A DNA stretch of 64,000 nucleotides from Elysia crispata (Eukaryota > Mollusca > Gastropoda > Plakobranchidae). The notes under the pieces are model-generated. The model saw only the letters and a program-made list of their open reading frames with translations, did no database searches and had not been told where the DNA came from. Both the position numbers and the translations under genes were made by a program. How positions within the stretch are numbered: the stretch's first letter is position 1; every line of letters starts with the position of its first letter. The stretch spans positions 763,501 to 827,500 of the forward strand of contig JAWDGP010003357.1 in NCBI GenBank assembly GCA_033675545.1. The letters run 5' to 3'. This document shows, one piece after another, positions 1 to 14,273 of this stretch.

Positions 1-812
1 ATTCAAGGAAGTCAAGAATCACACATACATGCACACATGAGCATCATATACAGCAGTTCAATTCAAAATATATATCTTTTTTTTTTACATGTTACAAAAA
101 TTCATTTAATTAAGTGGCCAATCCAATTTAATTTTATAGAAATAATCATCCTTTTGTGAGCCCTTAATCTATTTCCTAACCAGAGAAAATAAATCTAATT
201 TAAAGAAGAAAAAAAATTATTAAGAAAATGGACAGTTTTTATTGATACAAAAGCTTCACAATAATTTTCCTCAAGAAGGATACAATCATAGCATTTGCAG
301 TTCAAAATATAAAAGCATGTGAATATTGTACGATGATTTTCAAAACATTTCTAAAAGCATATTGCTACAAAATAAACATGTTTATACACCAAAGTGCTCA
401 TCACTCCTCTAAGATAAAAAATTAAAAAGTTGTGTCACCTAAAAAATATCAGCGGCAAAGTATAATTGAAAAAGAAACAAACTTTTTGCCTCTTTTCAAA
501 AGCCAGCTTTAGCACAGCTTTGATAAACCTTTGCTCTCATTGAAAAAACAAAAAAACAATGTACTTTGAAATGATTCACATATGTGATTCTCCTACAAAA
601 GGAGTAGAACATCATATACTTTATAGGATACTTTACAAGAGCATTGTAAAACCACTTAAAAAATTTTTGCCATATTGTATATGATAAGTGTTGTTTTTTT
701 GATACTGATTGGACATATCAATTTTATAATCGAAATTTATTCAAATTTTATATATGGTCCTGAGGCTTAAAAAATGTAGATCTCCTTACTTTTACAGCAT
801 AATGACTCATTT
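1..812. other. 3' flank of CFAP210, no gene recognised
   Basis: AT-rich DNA with homopolymer runs. Nothing coding is seen on either strand. It may include alternative 3' UTR sequence of CFAP210. Confidence 0.5.
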
Positions 813-818
813 TTTATT
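813..818 (-). promoter_or_regulatory. Candidate polyadenylation signal of CFAP210
   Basis: AATAAA on the minus strand begins 18 nt after the TAG stop, which would give a very short 3' UTR. Another AATAAA on the same strand is at 741-736. Which one is used cannot be told from sequence. Confidence 0.35.
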
Positions 819-836
819 TTGTGAGTATTACCCACT

Positions 837-3800
837 CTACCAAACAAACCCTAGGCGATTTTTGCTTGGGTTTTTGCCATTCACTTGCAACTTGGTCTCA
901 TCAGTTGAGTCTCTCTGGTAGTGTGGCATCTGTACACCAGATTTGTCACATACCATATAACTAGGCCTGATTCCACCCTTGCCCGGGAATGTTGGGCCCA
1001 GCCCTCCACCAGCACCTTCCTTGGCAGCTTTCTCCAGAGGATACACATTGCGACCTCCCTCTTTACAGTGGTTGATAACCTGTGCAAAAAACAAAAGTAT
1101 GTTCTCATAAGACAGCAGCAATAGTACCAAAAAGAAAAAAGATGAGACCATAATGTTAAAGACTTATGGATAGTAGACTTCCATATTATCACTATCATAT
1201 TGACTATAACATCTCAATAAAGCATGCAATTCTGCTACATGTATTTTCTTTAAAAAAAAAATGAATGATCAGATCCATCTAGATAAAGCCGCTGGGAAGA
1301 CAGACTGTAGGCCATGAAATGCTAGGATAAAATATGTCATTAAAACTGGCTTTGTCACCGAGTCAATTACATTCAATCCAGTCATTTCAGTCAAGTTCTT
1401 GGCAAGAATTATTAAATAAAAAATATGCACAAGTCACCTTTCTGGCATACTCCTGGAATTGTGCTTCTTCCTTCTCAATAAGTTCAACATTGGCTTTATC
1501 CAGGGCAAGCTGAGTCCTCTTGGACTCTTCCTCTTTGTTAACACGTTCATTCTGAAAGCACAAAAAACCTCAGTAAATCTGTCAAAATTGTTAGTTAAAA
1601 TGTTTCTCAATAGAGCAAACAAATTTAATATTCAACCTTACTTTCATGCAACCAGTTTTTTTTTCCAAATACTTGTTCATGTCACCCTAAGACACCAATA
1701 TTTTTTTTTATTTCAGGGAAGTAACATTAATTTATAATAGAACTTTGTCTGATTAAAATGTTTTAATAAGTTGTGACTTGATTATATATATGCTAAAAAT
1801 AAACTGTAATCCATGTAAGAAAATTTTTAAAAGATTGTTACTACTCCAGTTGCATTTTGGCGCCACAATAAGCATTTGCTCTGTTCTTTGCATTTATAAT
1901 TATATTGATTTATTGATTTGATCAAAATAGATTCTTTATAGAGGACTTTGAACTAAATATACATGAAAATCTACTTCCCAATTGATTATGAAAAGCATTC
2001 TCCATTGTAGCAATAGTTCTTTAACATAGACTATATGAAGTGAAAAGAAAAATTTAGACTGCAATGTATCAATTGGAACCAAACATTCGGATCAATAATA
2101 AAAACAGTATAGTTTTTGGGTATTTTTTTTACATTTTTCGTCTCAATCAAACTTACATATTGGTCAATGTGAAAGTTTTTGAGATGGTCTGCCTCGTGTC
2201 TGCGACGGATATTCTTCTCAATCTCATTTTGCCTAAAGAGCTGATCAGCCTCACGTCTCATCTCCAACATCTCCAGCTCTTCTCTCTTTTCTTTCTTGAG
2301 TTTCTCTTCCCTCTCCTTCAGCTGAGGAGCAAAAGAGAAATATATTTAACAAATCAGAAATGCCATTGCTCTTTTAAAATAGCAAGATTAATGAAACAAG
2401 TCCTAGAAAATGTGAACAATGTAAGTCTATGACATACTAGGGTATTCGATGTTTATTTCCTATCATCTTTTTCAAAACATGTCATTTGATCGAGAAGAAT
2501 TACAAAACGGACACATATCCAAGATCATCAATCAGGTGCCCTGCTCTTTAGCACAGGCAATCATGACCTTCAACACATCTCTAGCTCTCTTCGGTTTTAG
2601 TGCATCTGTCACTAGTCCCACTTTAAGCCACTTTGTTAGCCAATCATTCCAGTCGTCACAAGAAGTCCTAGTCACTCTCTTCTCATCACATGAGCGAAAA
2701 AAGTTGCCATTTACATATTCTATTTATCAGTGATTTTGTTGTGTCAGCTTCTCCTAATGTTGTGTTTGATTTTTGCAGTCCATGAACTTCATGGCAATCC
2801 GTGGGAGTCACATTTCTGTTGCCTCCAGATTCTTTTTTTAGATGTTTTGAAATTACCTAGGCCTCAGAATGAGTTTGATATAGCACTTCAGGGCTCTTCT
2901 CCTTGTGGGGATAGAGACATATTTACTTGTTAGAATCAATTTCATTCTTTGGAAACTCATTTTTGCTTGCGCTATTCTTGATGCGATGTCAGTGCCGTTG
3001 CCCATCGTTTGATATTAAAGCACCAAGTATTTAAATTGATCCCTTTGTTTTGTTCATTCACGTTGATCAAGATGTTGATCCCTGGACACTCATTGTTTTG
3101 ACAACGACCATTACTTTCCAATGAAAGCTTTTGATCACTTGTAGATCCTTTCCATGTAACTTCAGCTTTGTTAGTTATGTGATTATCTTATTGTTGCACA
3201 CTCTGTCAAATGCCTTGGTGTAGTCAATGAAGCAGAGGTATACCTCTTTTTGTACTTCCACAGCTTGTTCAATTATATTCGAAAAATGTAGATAGCATTT
3301 GTTGCACTTTTTCCCTCCACAAAGCCACACTGTTCCTCTGCTATTTCTGGTTTGATTTTGTTTCTGACTTGCATCATGATGATTCCTAAAATACATGACT
3401 CTATGTATCTCACACTCTGTTGCCCCTGGTTTCTTTGGCAGTGCTATATATATATATATATATATATCTGACCTGTCATGCCTTTGGTTGAGTATCTGAC
3501 GATCTTGTCAGTTCAATAGTCTACAAGTGCTTCTAAAAGTTTCACTAGTATGGGCCTGTTGCTTTGCCTGATTTCATCTTATCTTTCTTACTGCTGCCCA
3601 GATCTCATCTCCCACCCATGCCCATGGTAGGTGGACCTAGATTATATTATTATCCTTTCTGTGATCTACAAAAAGTTCACTTACATACTCTGCCCATTTG
3701 CCTCAAATTTTTTCTTTCACGATAATGATGTCTGCATGTTTTGTCTTTAGGCATCCTGTGGCTGCGCAGGTTTTCTTACCAAAGATTTCTTCAGTGTTTC

Positions 3801-6800
3801 TGTATATCATCTGCTCAGTACTTGTGTGGTTAGATTGATGGTTCAGCACTTGCCATTGATCCACTTTTCTCAGGAAGCAGAAACCAGATCGATTACTTCT
3901 TGATCAGTAAAAGATTTAGGAATCTGCTTTTCTCTGCAAAGACCTACCTTGGGACAGACTGTTATAGTGATTATGTTCCAATTGCTGCTAAATTCATACA
4001 AACTTAAGAAAGAAAAAATATTGTCTAACTGTTCAAAATAAATTTGGAGTCTTAGGAGAAGCTGAAGAAGTGGACCAACATTGGGTAAAGTCCAAAGTAG
4101 CAGTCACAGACGCAGCAGTATAGAAAATACCAAGAGTTGAAAAGAAAACCAAACAAAAGTGGATGACTCAGAATATCATGGACCTCATGGAAAAAAAGGA
4201 GACAAGGAAAAAATAATTGGGAAAAATATAAAACTTGGCATAAGGAAATCAGAAGAAAACGATTTTGCCATAGCAAACATTAAATGCCTACAAGTATGAA
4301 TAAATTGCTCAATACCTGTCTATTTCTGTGCTGAGCCTGCTCTCTGATATCCTTGAGAAGTTTCTCTTCTTTACTTCTCTCTTCTTCAAGTCTTTTCTTT
4401 TCTGTCTCTTCAGTGGCTCTTCTTATCCTATCCTCTTCATCGCTAATTTTCTGTTTCATCTGAGCTGCAAGCTTTTCACGTATACGCTCCAACTGGGCTT
4501 GTTTTTCACTGGCATTAGTAAATTATACAAATCAGAAGAAGCTTTGATGGCTCATTTTTAGATATATGTTGTGCTTTACTAATGAAAACTTTATGTGTAA
4601 AAAAAATAAATTGATACACTACTTATTGTGACAATTCAAATTCATTCATATAAATTATTGAAAATTATAAAAAATAACGTCTTTTACTGAGAATTTTCTT
4701 AAACAAGTCTATCAGCAATCAAACTGATTTTGTGTCCATAAAATTTTCACCTTTCTAAGCCAAATTAGCTTAATTTATGTTACTGGTTGTGAATTTACAA
4801 AGGTATGCCTTGTGATTTTTCCACGATGACAGTCTCTTTAAATATGCAAATTGGCATGTTCTTTTCAATGCTTGCACAAACAGTTTATATTCCACAATTT
4901 CCCAAATCTTGCAGTGTTTGTATTATAACAAAGATAATCCCTGTTTATAAGTGCATTTTTCTCCTTGATTATTCCAATTCACTGATTACTGTTAACATTG
5001 TCTATAAAATTTAAATCTTTGAAAATTTTTTAAAAGAATTGTTCTTACAATTTTGTTTCTTTAAAAGAAATTGCATCAAGAAACAAATGATTCTAAACTG
5101 AACCATGACGACCAAAAAAAATGTTAAACATTCCCTACTTGTGAATATCTTGCTCTTTCTGAGCTCTCAGTTTCATCATCTTCCTCTTGGCCGCAGCAAA
5201 CACTCGACATTCCTCATCCTCCTCCTGTAGAGTAAAAGATAAAAGTGAAAATTCCACACTAACAGTGTTTTCTACAGTGCACTCAAATAAATAAATGGGA
5301 GTGATGTACCAATTTAAAATGAGAAAACAATTTTATGATACCTTGCTCTGATTTAAGAAATGAAAATTAACACGGAGACACACACAGAACTTACACAATA
5401 CACTATTAGACTGCTTTTTTGAAATGTCTGTGCCAAAGGACAAGCTATGTTACAGCATAGGAATGAGTTGATAAATTTATGGCACTTTCACCCCTAGACA
5501 TACTAACAGGAAAATCAAAGGGTGAAACCATTTTTATAAGTGAACTGAGCACAAGGAAATAAAGAGGTATTTCGTAAAAAAAAAAAACAAAAAAAAAACC
5601 AAAACAAAACAAAACAAAGTCAAAGGAAGTGGATTGATGTCTGAGACCTTCAAAATACAGGTTTTTAGTGCAAAAGCATAGAGAATAACTAAATTTTGAA
5701 AATAACTTTCTGAAATTTTATGAAAAAATATTTAGAAACTTTTGCAATTAAACTTGATACTGGGTAATATCAAGAACTCTTTATTCTTACATAGTTCCTT
5801 GACAATCATAAAGTTGCTATAACTCCCAAATGGTAGTGAAGAGAGAAAAGCAGCTAAAGAATAAATGCTATTTTTCGGTGATATTATGTTTGTTGATTTG
5901 AGTTGCCTTGAATGGGTCTTGTTAAATATAAAATATACGGGTTCATCAGTACTGCATGTGGGTGCATCTGTACAAAAATGACAAATTTTGTATGAATGGA
6001 TTTAAAATGTGTAATCTAAGTAATGCAGACAAAGTTTGTGCTCACATGGATAGGTTGTTCTTAGGTCTCATTCTTTTTTTTTTTAAACAGTTTTAAAAAA
6101 GGGAAAAAAAGGGATTTTTAAAAGACTTTTTTTTTCTAAAGGTTTGTCCACACTGACAGATCCAGATACACTCTCTTTTGCACTGTTGAATCAAAATGCC
6201 TTTAATATTTCATAAAATAGTCTAAAAATTAATTAGAGTTAAGAGATATCTTGAGATACTAATGGGAGTAGCACTAAAATGAGTTCAGGGGTAGTATGTA
6301 TTCAGCTTTGTCATTTTATCAGCAACAAATAAAAATGCAAGGCTGCATCACCATAAAAATGGCCAAAAGTACACACAAATATTATGCTGAAGATGTGAAA
6401 GGAGTTTATGTATGAACAGCACAGTTATGCAGAAGTTATAATTTTCTATATTGTTACTCAGGCACTGAAGAGCACTTCTTATTAAGAAGCAGAAAGAGTC
6501 TAATGAGGAAAAAATAATCTTAATTATTGGGATTCATTATGCACACAAAAGTCTATGCCAACAATGCTTTTAAGATAATGGTAAGCAGATTTTGTTCCTA
6601 GTTTATATATTGATTACAATGGATGCTTTTGTAAAGTTAAGCTACTTCATTTCGTATTTTCAAAATTACTCCATCTCAGGAGAGGGTATCTCTGGCTAAA
6701 AGGTGAATGATCATGCTCTGTTGGCACTAATTTGACTGAGAGGGTTCATGGGAGGTTGAAATGTAAATTGTAACTCATTTGTTATTGTTTGACTAAACCA

Positions 6801-9800
6801 ACTAACAGGTACTTACAGCTGCATATTTATCTATTTTACTGCAGTTGTCAATTATCAAGGAATGCTTTTACGAAATACTCATAAATTATTACTACAAAGC
6901 ATTTTTTTTTAAGTTGTACTTTTATTTGGTAGTAATGTCCAATATGATTGCCAATAATTAAAATTGATGACAATTTGACAACACATTTGTTAAAAGACTC
7001 AATTATATCTTGAATTAAACTATCTAAGAGTTTTATTTCTGTAATGCTTTTGATTCGTGAACGAAAAGCACTGCTGCTATGGATTTTTATTTGAATTTTC
7101 ACCCTAATTTTTACAGCAGTTGGTGCCCTTATTTTCTGTTTCATATGTTTGCTATTGTTAGTTTTTTTACAGTTAAAAAATATCCATAAGGATGTCTTTT
7201 TCAGAATTATAATCAATTTTATAAACAACAAATTTAATTTTTTCTTTACTGATTTTAACAATATTAAGTGGAGGGAACTTAATTTTACATTGCTATTCAA
7301 TGATGTTAAGGAAGGTTACATATCTCACTTCTTTAGATTGTATGCAGTTATTTCAAAGAAAACTCAATTTTGATACTTGAGTAGTGAACCGAACTACCAT
7401 ATGCACTTTATACTTACTCTAAAAAATAAATATGAAAATTGCTGTGCTAAATTATTTATAGTTGGATCACACATGCCCATAAGATTTTTTGTGTGTGAAG
7501 TTTACATGGTATAGTCTCACACAAAATATATTGAAATACAAGAAAAAGAGGTAAGCTTAAAAAATTCTATGAAATGTTATCAGGGATAAAATGCCATTCT
7601 TTTTTAACATATAGTTTAGGTTAAATAGAAATATTTAACCCTTAAAAAAGGAACAGAAGAGGACAAGACCTGAAAAGTTATGATTCAAATTATAACATAC
7701 ATAAATATTTAATGATAATATTGGGACAGATGTGAACCTTAAAGGTTTCACAAAATATTGAGAAATTATGTCAGTAGGTATAACTGTCATCAAAACCGTT
7801 GAGATGAAAGCTCACCTCATCCTGCCTCTGCTGCAGAATTTTCATTTTCTCAACATCATGAATTTGTTGCATATTTTCCTTCATCAGAGCTTTCCTTTCA
7901 TCCTTTCTGATGCTCTCAAGTCTTTCTTTCTCAATCTGGAACTGAACAGCTAGTTTCTTGAGCTCTTCTCCCTCTTTACCATCTTCCTCTCTAATTTTGT
8001 CTTGAGTTCTTAGATGCTCGTTGATTCTGAAATGAAAAATCCATTTCTGCTGTTGAAACATTAAGATATTCAATTTCATCTTAGTGATCCAATTTCCAAG
8101 TTTACTCTTGACTTCACATTCTGATATTCAATTAACCTTTTATATCCCTGACATTCCCTAAGAATTAGAATATGCAGGTCATAGACTCAACCATCTCTGC
8201 TTTTGTTTTTGTAACCTTGGTCTACCAAATATTTTTCAAAGAGTTGCAAGTATTTCTTCTTTGAGAATATTAATATCTTCTAAGTTTTTCAGAAATAAAA
8301 AAAAGTGATTTGAAGGTTCTTAAGTATTTGGTATACCCAGAGCTTGTATGCAAGTTCATGATATATAAAAACAAGGAAAGAAGCCACACTAAGGAAAACT
8401 GACAGGTGGTGACTTGACGCTAAGGGAAATCACACTTTGCCCGCACATTAAGCATTTCTATACATGTTAAAAATTGATATGCTCAGTACTTGATAAAAAA
8501 AAATTTATTGTGAAGGTGATATTTACTATTATCTATCAAGATTTTGAGCCTTCTCTGCTCATATCAATCATTTTGGATTGCATCAACTTACGCTATGTTA
8601 TTTTTTTAAGTTACAACTATGTTTTCAATTAACTAGTCATCTGAAACTTATTAGACAGTAACAGTAAAAGAAGGGCACAGATATAAGGGTAATAACAAAA
8701 CAAAAATCCACACTGCCTAATTATCCTTGCGCGCTTCCATTTCTTTCTTGTCTTAACTTGCTAACTTATTAGACTTAAAAAGCATGTGAACTGTTACCGA
8801 AATTTTTGCACTGCTCTCTGAATAATACATTTGTACTTGATCTGAAATTGTGCATGAAAGGCAAAGTAAAGACTTTCTTTTTTTTTTTTTTTTTTTTAAA
8901 ATGAAGAATGTTGCCTTCATATTTCACTGTACTAAGTCTTCTAATAAGGGAATAGAAAAAAAGTCTTACTTGTCACTGAAGACAAGTGGCAAAGGAAGAG
9001 GAGCTGATAAATGGGCTTTTTTTTTGTTTGAATTTTCGTTACTCACTGAGAAGTCTGGAAATTAGCTGTCTTTTTTGCAGCTTCTATGCGGAGCTGTGCC
9101 TTGGCTTGGTCAGCTTGGATACTTCTGTCCAACATTTCCTGGTCTATCTTCATATACTCCTTGTCCTGGTCCACCATAGCCAACTCCTTCAAGCGCTTTA
9201 GTTCAACTTGAGCTTCTCGCTCCTTAAGAACTTCAGTGAGGGTAAGTGCACTCTGGGTTAAAAAAATTATTAATTATAACAATTCAATGTTCATAAATGT
9301 AGTCATGAATGTCATTTTGCTATATTTTTCAAATGAAAGGTTCTTATCAGTAATAACATAAAAATTTGTATCAAGAGTATGTCCCATATCACAAAAATGA
9401 ACCTAAAAATGTTACGCTCAAGGTCGTCCATCTTCACTGTGCATATTCTAGACCATTCCTTTTCAATTATTTATCTTTCAAAGGCAAAAAGTTGTGGCAG
9501 CGAAACTTATCAGGGTATGAGAGGCATGCCCATGGCACTGATTGGAAAATACGCATTTTGCGTCTTTTGGGGATATGAATCTAAAAAAAAATGTCTTCAG
9601 AATTAATAATTAAAACTACATTTTATGTTTATGCCCTTGCCAAGAAAAGAAGGACTTATAATTATACCTCTCCGTTAAACCAAATACCTTAGGATCTTTT
9701 TCCTTTGTATAAGGAAGGCATAAAATGTACAAAAAGCCTGTGTAATAAGAATCAAACAAAGAAAAAAAAAACAAAAACAAAGGATGAACCAACAAATCTT

Positions 9801-12073
9801 TAGGATTCCTAAGAAGTCAAGGCTGTGTATGCGATGCAATAATAAGAGAAGCAGAAGTTTTTCAGATTTAAAAAATAGCCTGAAACAGACATAGACGGAT
9901 TAAAGGAAAGAAAATCTTTGATGTTGATAAAGATGATTGAAAATATGACCAATACAGGTAATATAAATCAGCTCTTTTACTAAAATTGGGGATGTCTTAA
10001 CCTAGCGGCAGTAAATACAATATTTTTTTACAACCTTTATCCATGTCATTTCTCTTCTTTTCAACATGTTACAGATTAAATGTAAGACATTTCTCACATG
10101 GAAAGCCTTGACTCGGTCTGTCTGATAATACTGTTGTGTTTTAGCTTTTTCAATGGCCTCTTTTCGCTGCTGAGATTGAAATTTAGCTTCTTCTAAATCA
10201 ACAACTTTACGCTCTTCCTCTTCTTTCTCTTCCCTGATTCTGCGTGCCTCAAGTTTCCGTTGCCTCTGACCCTATGAATAAAAACAGAAGAAAATGAGTT
10301 GCACAAAGCAGATCATTTGAAAAAAGCATTGTCAATATTGATCTAGCAATGATGGTCTTGTTTATTATTAAATGGAATTACATACATGATACTCAGTATT
10401 GTTTAAAAAAAAAGGACTCAGCCTTTTACCTACAATTATTCCTAAATTTGCCTTAAATACAGTTCATTAAAATTTTTTTTAACATATAAGTGAAAAACAA
10501 TCACTCATATGATCACAAACTGTGGAATAACTCACCGCAATAGTATTTCCCCAGTTCTTTATTATCTCCTTTGACTTTCGCTTTTGTTCCTCTCTGTCCT
10601 CACGTATCTTGCGAACCATTTCATCTTGAATGTTTTTACGGTTCAATTCACATTCAATCCTCTCCCAGTCTTGCTTGGACAATACAGTAACTTGGCGCAA
10701 ATCAGTACCATCTGGCAACATCATGCCCCCTCCACTCACACTAGGTCCAAGAGACAAAGATTTTCCATCTAGAAAGAAGACAAGGACGTGAGAACACAAA
10801 GTAAGATTGTCTTTTATTGTCATTTTATTAAACTTAACATGGATATTGTTTAATAAAAAAAATAGAACATAGTAAACGTCAATATACATATTGAAACAAA
10901 TGGAAAAGAGATTAAATTTAAAAGCACTGAATATAAATGGACAGTTTAAAATAACAACAGGTGTGGCTCTCTGAGAGTGACAGGATTTAGAGCTAAAACA
11001 CTTGTAATACTAAATCTGTGCTTGAAATAGTTTGAATCAATGAGTTACAATTTGTTTTAACCCTCATCTAATAGATTAATATCAACTTGGGAGTGCAAGG
11101 AGATTTTGCAAATAAAATAAGGAAATTGGGAAAGGGGAGGATTGATGTGTAGAATGATAAACCTTGCAAGAATAGCTCTGAAGCCCCATAGATGATTGCA
11201 AAGGTGGAAAGGTCCTTACTGGTTTAAATTGACTCTCAAAACTGGATTATATGGAAAGAGGACATAAATTTTAATTCTTCTAAAGGATGCTGTCATTTCC
11301 TGCTGATTCTCTCTTCATTTTTTTTAAACAAAAAGCAGAAAGCAAATTCAAATTGCCTGCGAAAACAGCTATCCAAAAATTCCAAATTGCATACATAAAT
11401 AATTAAAGTGACTGTTTATTCCATCAACAAAGATTTTCTATAACTTTTTCTGTTCATTTCTCCGCCTCTTTCATTATTTATTCATATGTACGATGGTTAG
11501 ATAAAAACAAATGCACTTGCTTGGTTCAAAATCAGTGTCAAACAATTCCAAGCTTTCTTATGATGCCACTGCATTAATGGGCATACCCTTCCAAGATCTA
11601 GGGCCACAAATTTGTATTTTTCTTGTGATTTTGAAATGCAAAGCAATTAATATCAATTAATGATGGCAGTTAAGATATTAGTTTGTAAATCTTACGGATT
11701 TCATACTTGTTCCTTTGTTAATCTTTCATTATTTTTTTTTGTAATGAGTGTGGCGTTGGCAACACTTAAGTAAGCTACAAGTAGCCTTGGGAAGGAAAAC
11801 TACAGCCGTTATTTGATCTGGGAGTATCAAGGGCCAGAGATCAAATAAGGAGGTTACAAATTCTCGGAACAGCGTATAGTTCCCATTGCCAAGACACCTA
11901 ACTTAAAGGCAAGTAAAAGACCATGGTGAGTAAATTTTAACACTTTCCTCATATCAAAATCTTAATCTAGATTCTAGATCTAGATCTCTAGCTATTTTAC
12001 ACAAGGCGAATGAGGTGCACGTTGACTTACCGCGTTGTTGACCTTTCCGCCGGCCGTGCATAACCTTTGCCAT
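837..12073 (-). CDS. CFAP210: Cilia- and flagella-associated protein 210 (CCDC173), complete, ten coding exons
   Basis: Exons in transcript order: 12073-12031, 10768-10536, 10271-10098, 9252-9047, 8026-7816, 5224-5139, 4508-4316, 2321-2157, 1551-1438, 1079-837. All junctions are GT-AG, phases agree, and the join gives 1,668 nt (555 aa plus TAG), close to the roughly 550 aa of vertebrate CCDC173. The protein is nearly all charged coiled coil (TPH-type, rich in E/K/R). Family landmarks are VLSKQDWERIE near residue 45, IKNWGNTIA closing exon 2, YYQTDRVKAFH closing exon 3, LAAQMKQKISDEEDRIRRA in exon 7, FQEYARK closing exon 9, and the conserved globular tail with GGIRPSYMV and RLGFVW at the end. 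In characterised species this protein is a microtubule inner protein of axonemal doublets. The start ATG (MAKVMHGRRKGQQR) is the only one that fits exon 1, although the first exon is very short. No break is seen. Identity is from recognised sequence similarity. Confidence 0.9.
2490..3850 (-). mobile_element. Non-LTR retrotransposon fragment (reverse transcriptase part), CFAP210 intron 7
   Basis: Read on the minus strand, the segment encodes broken pieces of a LINE polyprotein. There is a linker near 3,700 (WAEYVSELFVDHR), then the RT finger/palm with CFIDYTKAFDRV at about 3,200-3,240, then a C-terminal tail near 2,490-2,700 closing with an ATTGATGATC-type 3' end. Frameshifts, stops and an inserted (TA)n at about 3,443-3,467 show it is dead. 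It is the same family as the copy at 21.1-23.2 kb. Confidence 0.75.
3860..4285 (+). mobile_element. Non-LTR retrotransposon fragment (endonuclease end), inverted relative to its neighbour
   Basis: On the plus strand this encodes the end of a LINE endonuclease (RNQIDYFLISK, then a DCYSDYVPIAAKF-like segment) and a following linker (KWMTQNIMDLMEKRR). The first part matches the same family's copy at 21.5-21.7 kb. It lies head to head with the minus-strand RT part at 2490-3850, as a twin-primed LINE insertion would leave it. It ends about 30 bp from the donor of CFAP210 exon 7. Confidence 0.7.
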
Positions 12074-12168
12074 TATACGACAAAATTAGCGTTTAAACGT
12101 TTTTTCTTTTATAGCAATTGAAGAAATATAGATAAGGACTAGATCTAGATCTCATGCGCTTTCACCAT

Positions 12169-12220
12169 TGTAAACACCCAACCAACCCAGTCAATGGCCT
12201 TTTTACGTTACCAAGCAAAC
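12169..12220. promoter_or_regulatory. FOXJ1-like and RFX X-box-like sites upstream of CFAP210
   Basis: TGTAAACA at 12169-12176 fits the forkhead (FOXJ1-type) core. GTTACCAAGCAAAC at 12207-12220 fits the RFX X-box pattern RYYNYYWWRRNRAC at 13 of 14 positions. They lie 96 and 134 bp upstream of the CFAP210 start codon. RFX and FOXJ1 jointly drive motile-cilia genes in animals, so the placement fits the gene's role. A CCAAT box (12233-12237) and a TGCGTCA motif (12237-12243) lie just beyond. Binding is inferred. Confidence 0.5.
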
Positions 12221-12680
12221 AATTGGATGTAACCAATGCGTCACATCCGTTTGATTATTCTTTTGTGCTTAAAGATAGATTTAGCTTACATAAATAAACA
12301 CGGAAATAGAAAATAATAAAACCAACTCACAACATAGGCGAAGACTAGTACTAAGTAACTCTAGTAGTAGTAATCATTGCCTATAAAACGAGTAGATTTA
12401 TATTTGTAAAAAGTAAAACGAAAAATACATAAGAATTACATAATTGTTTCTCAATACATGCAAATAGCGAAAACAGGCTAGATAACGTACAGATTTAATA
12501 CATGAAAAGATGATAGGCAATTACTTAGTAAAGTTTAATTTTACAGTATTATTTTGGGAAAAGGGTGTCACCTAACTGCCATTTTTTATTTCTATAGAAT
12601 TACGGACATGCATATGAAGATAAAAAGAACAACGAAATTGCCTTGTGTAAAACTTGGGGTAGATTGGTGTTAAGCCCAAT

Positions 12681-14216
<1,536 letters not shown>

Positions 14217-14273
14217 AAAGCTCTTAATTTGCATCTTTTGATCTTGATTTCTTTGGTGAGAAAGGAAAAAATA
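14217..14273 (+). other. 5' UTR part of the first coding exon of the arrestin-domain gene
   Basis: A strong polypyrimidine tract ending in CAACAG at 14211-14216 marks a splice acceptor 57 nt before the start codon. This implies at least one upstream non-coding exon. No upstream exon was identified. Confidence 0.55.

Noticed and set aside
6848..7300. 150-codon minus-strand frame in CFAP210 intron 5
   Set aside because: Lies in an AT-rich intron, is rich in Ile/Lys/Asn with no domain, and is not needed for the CFAP210 splice chain.
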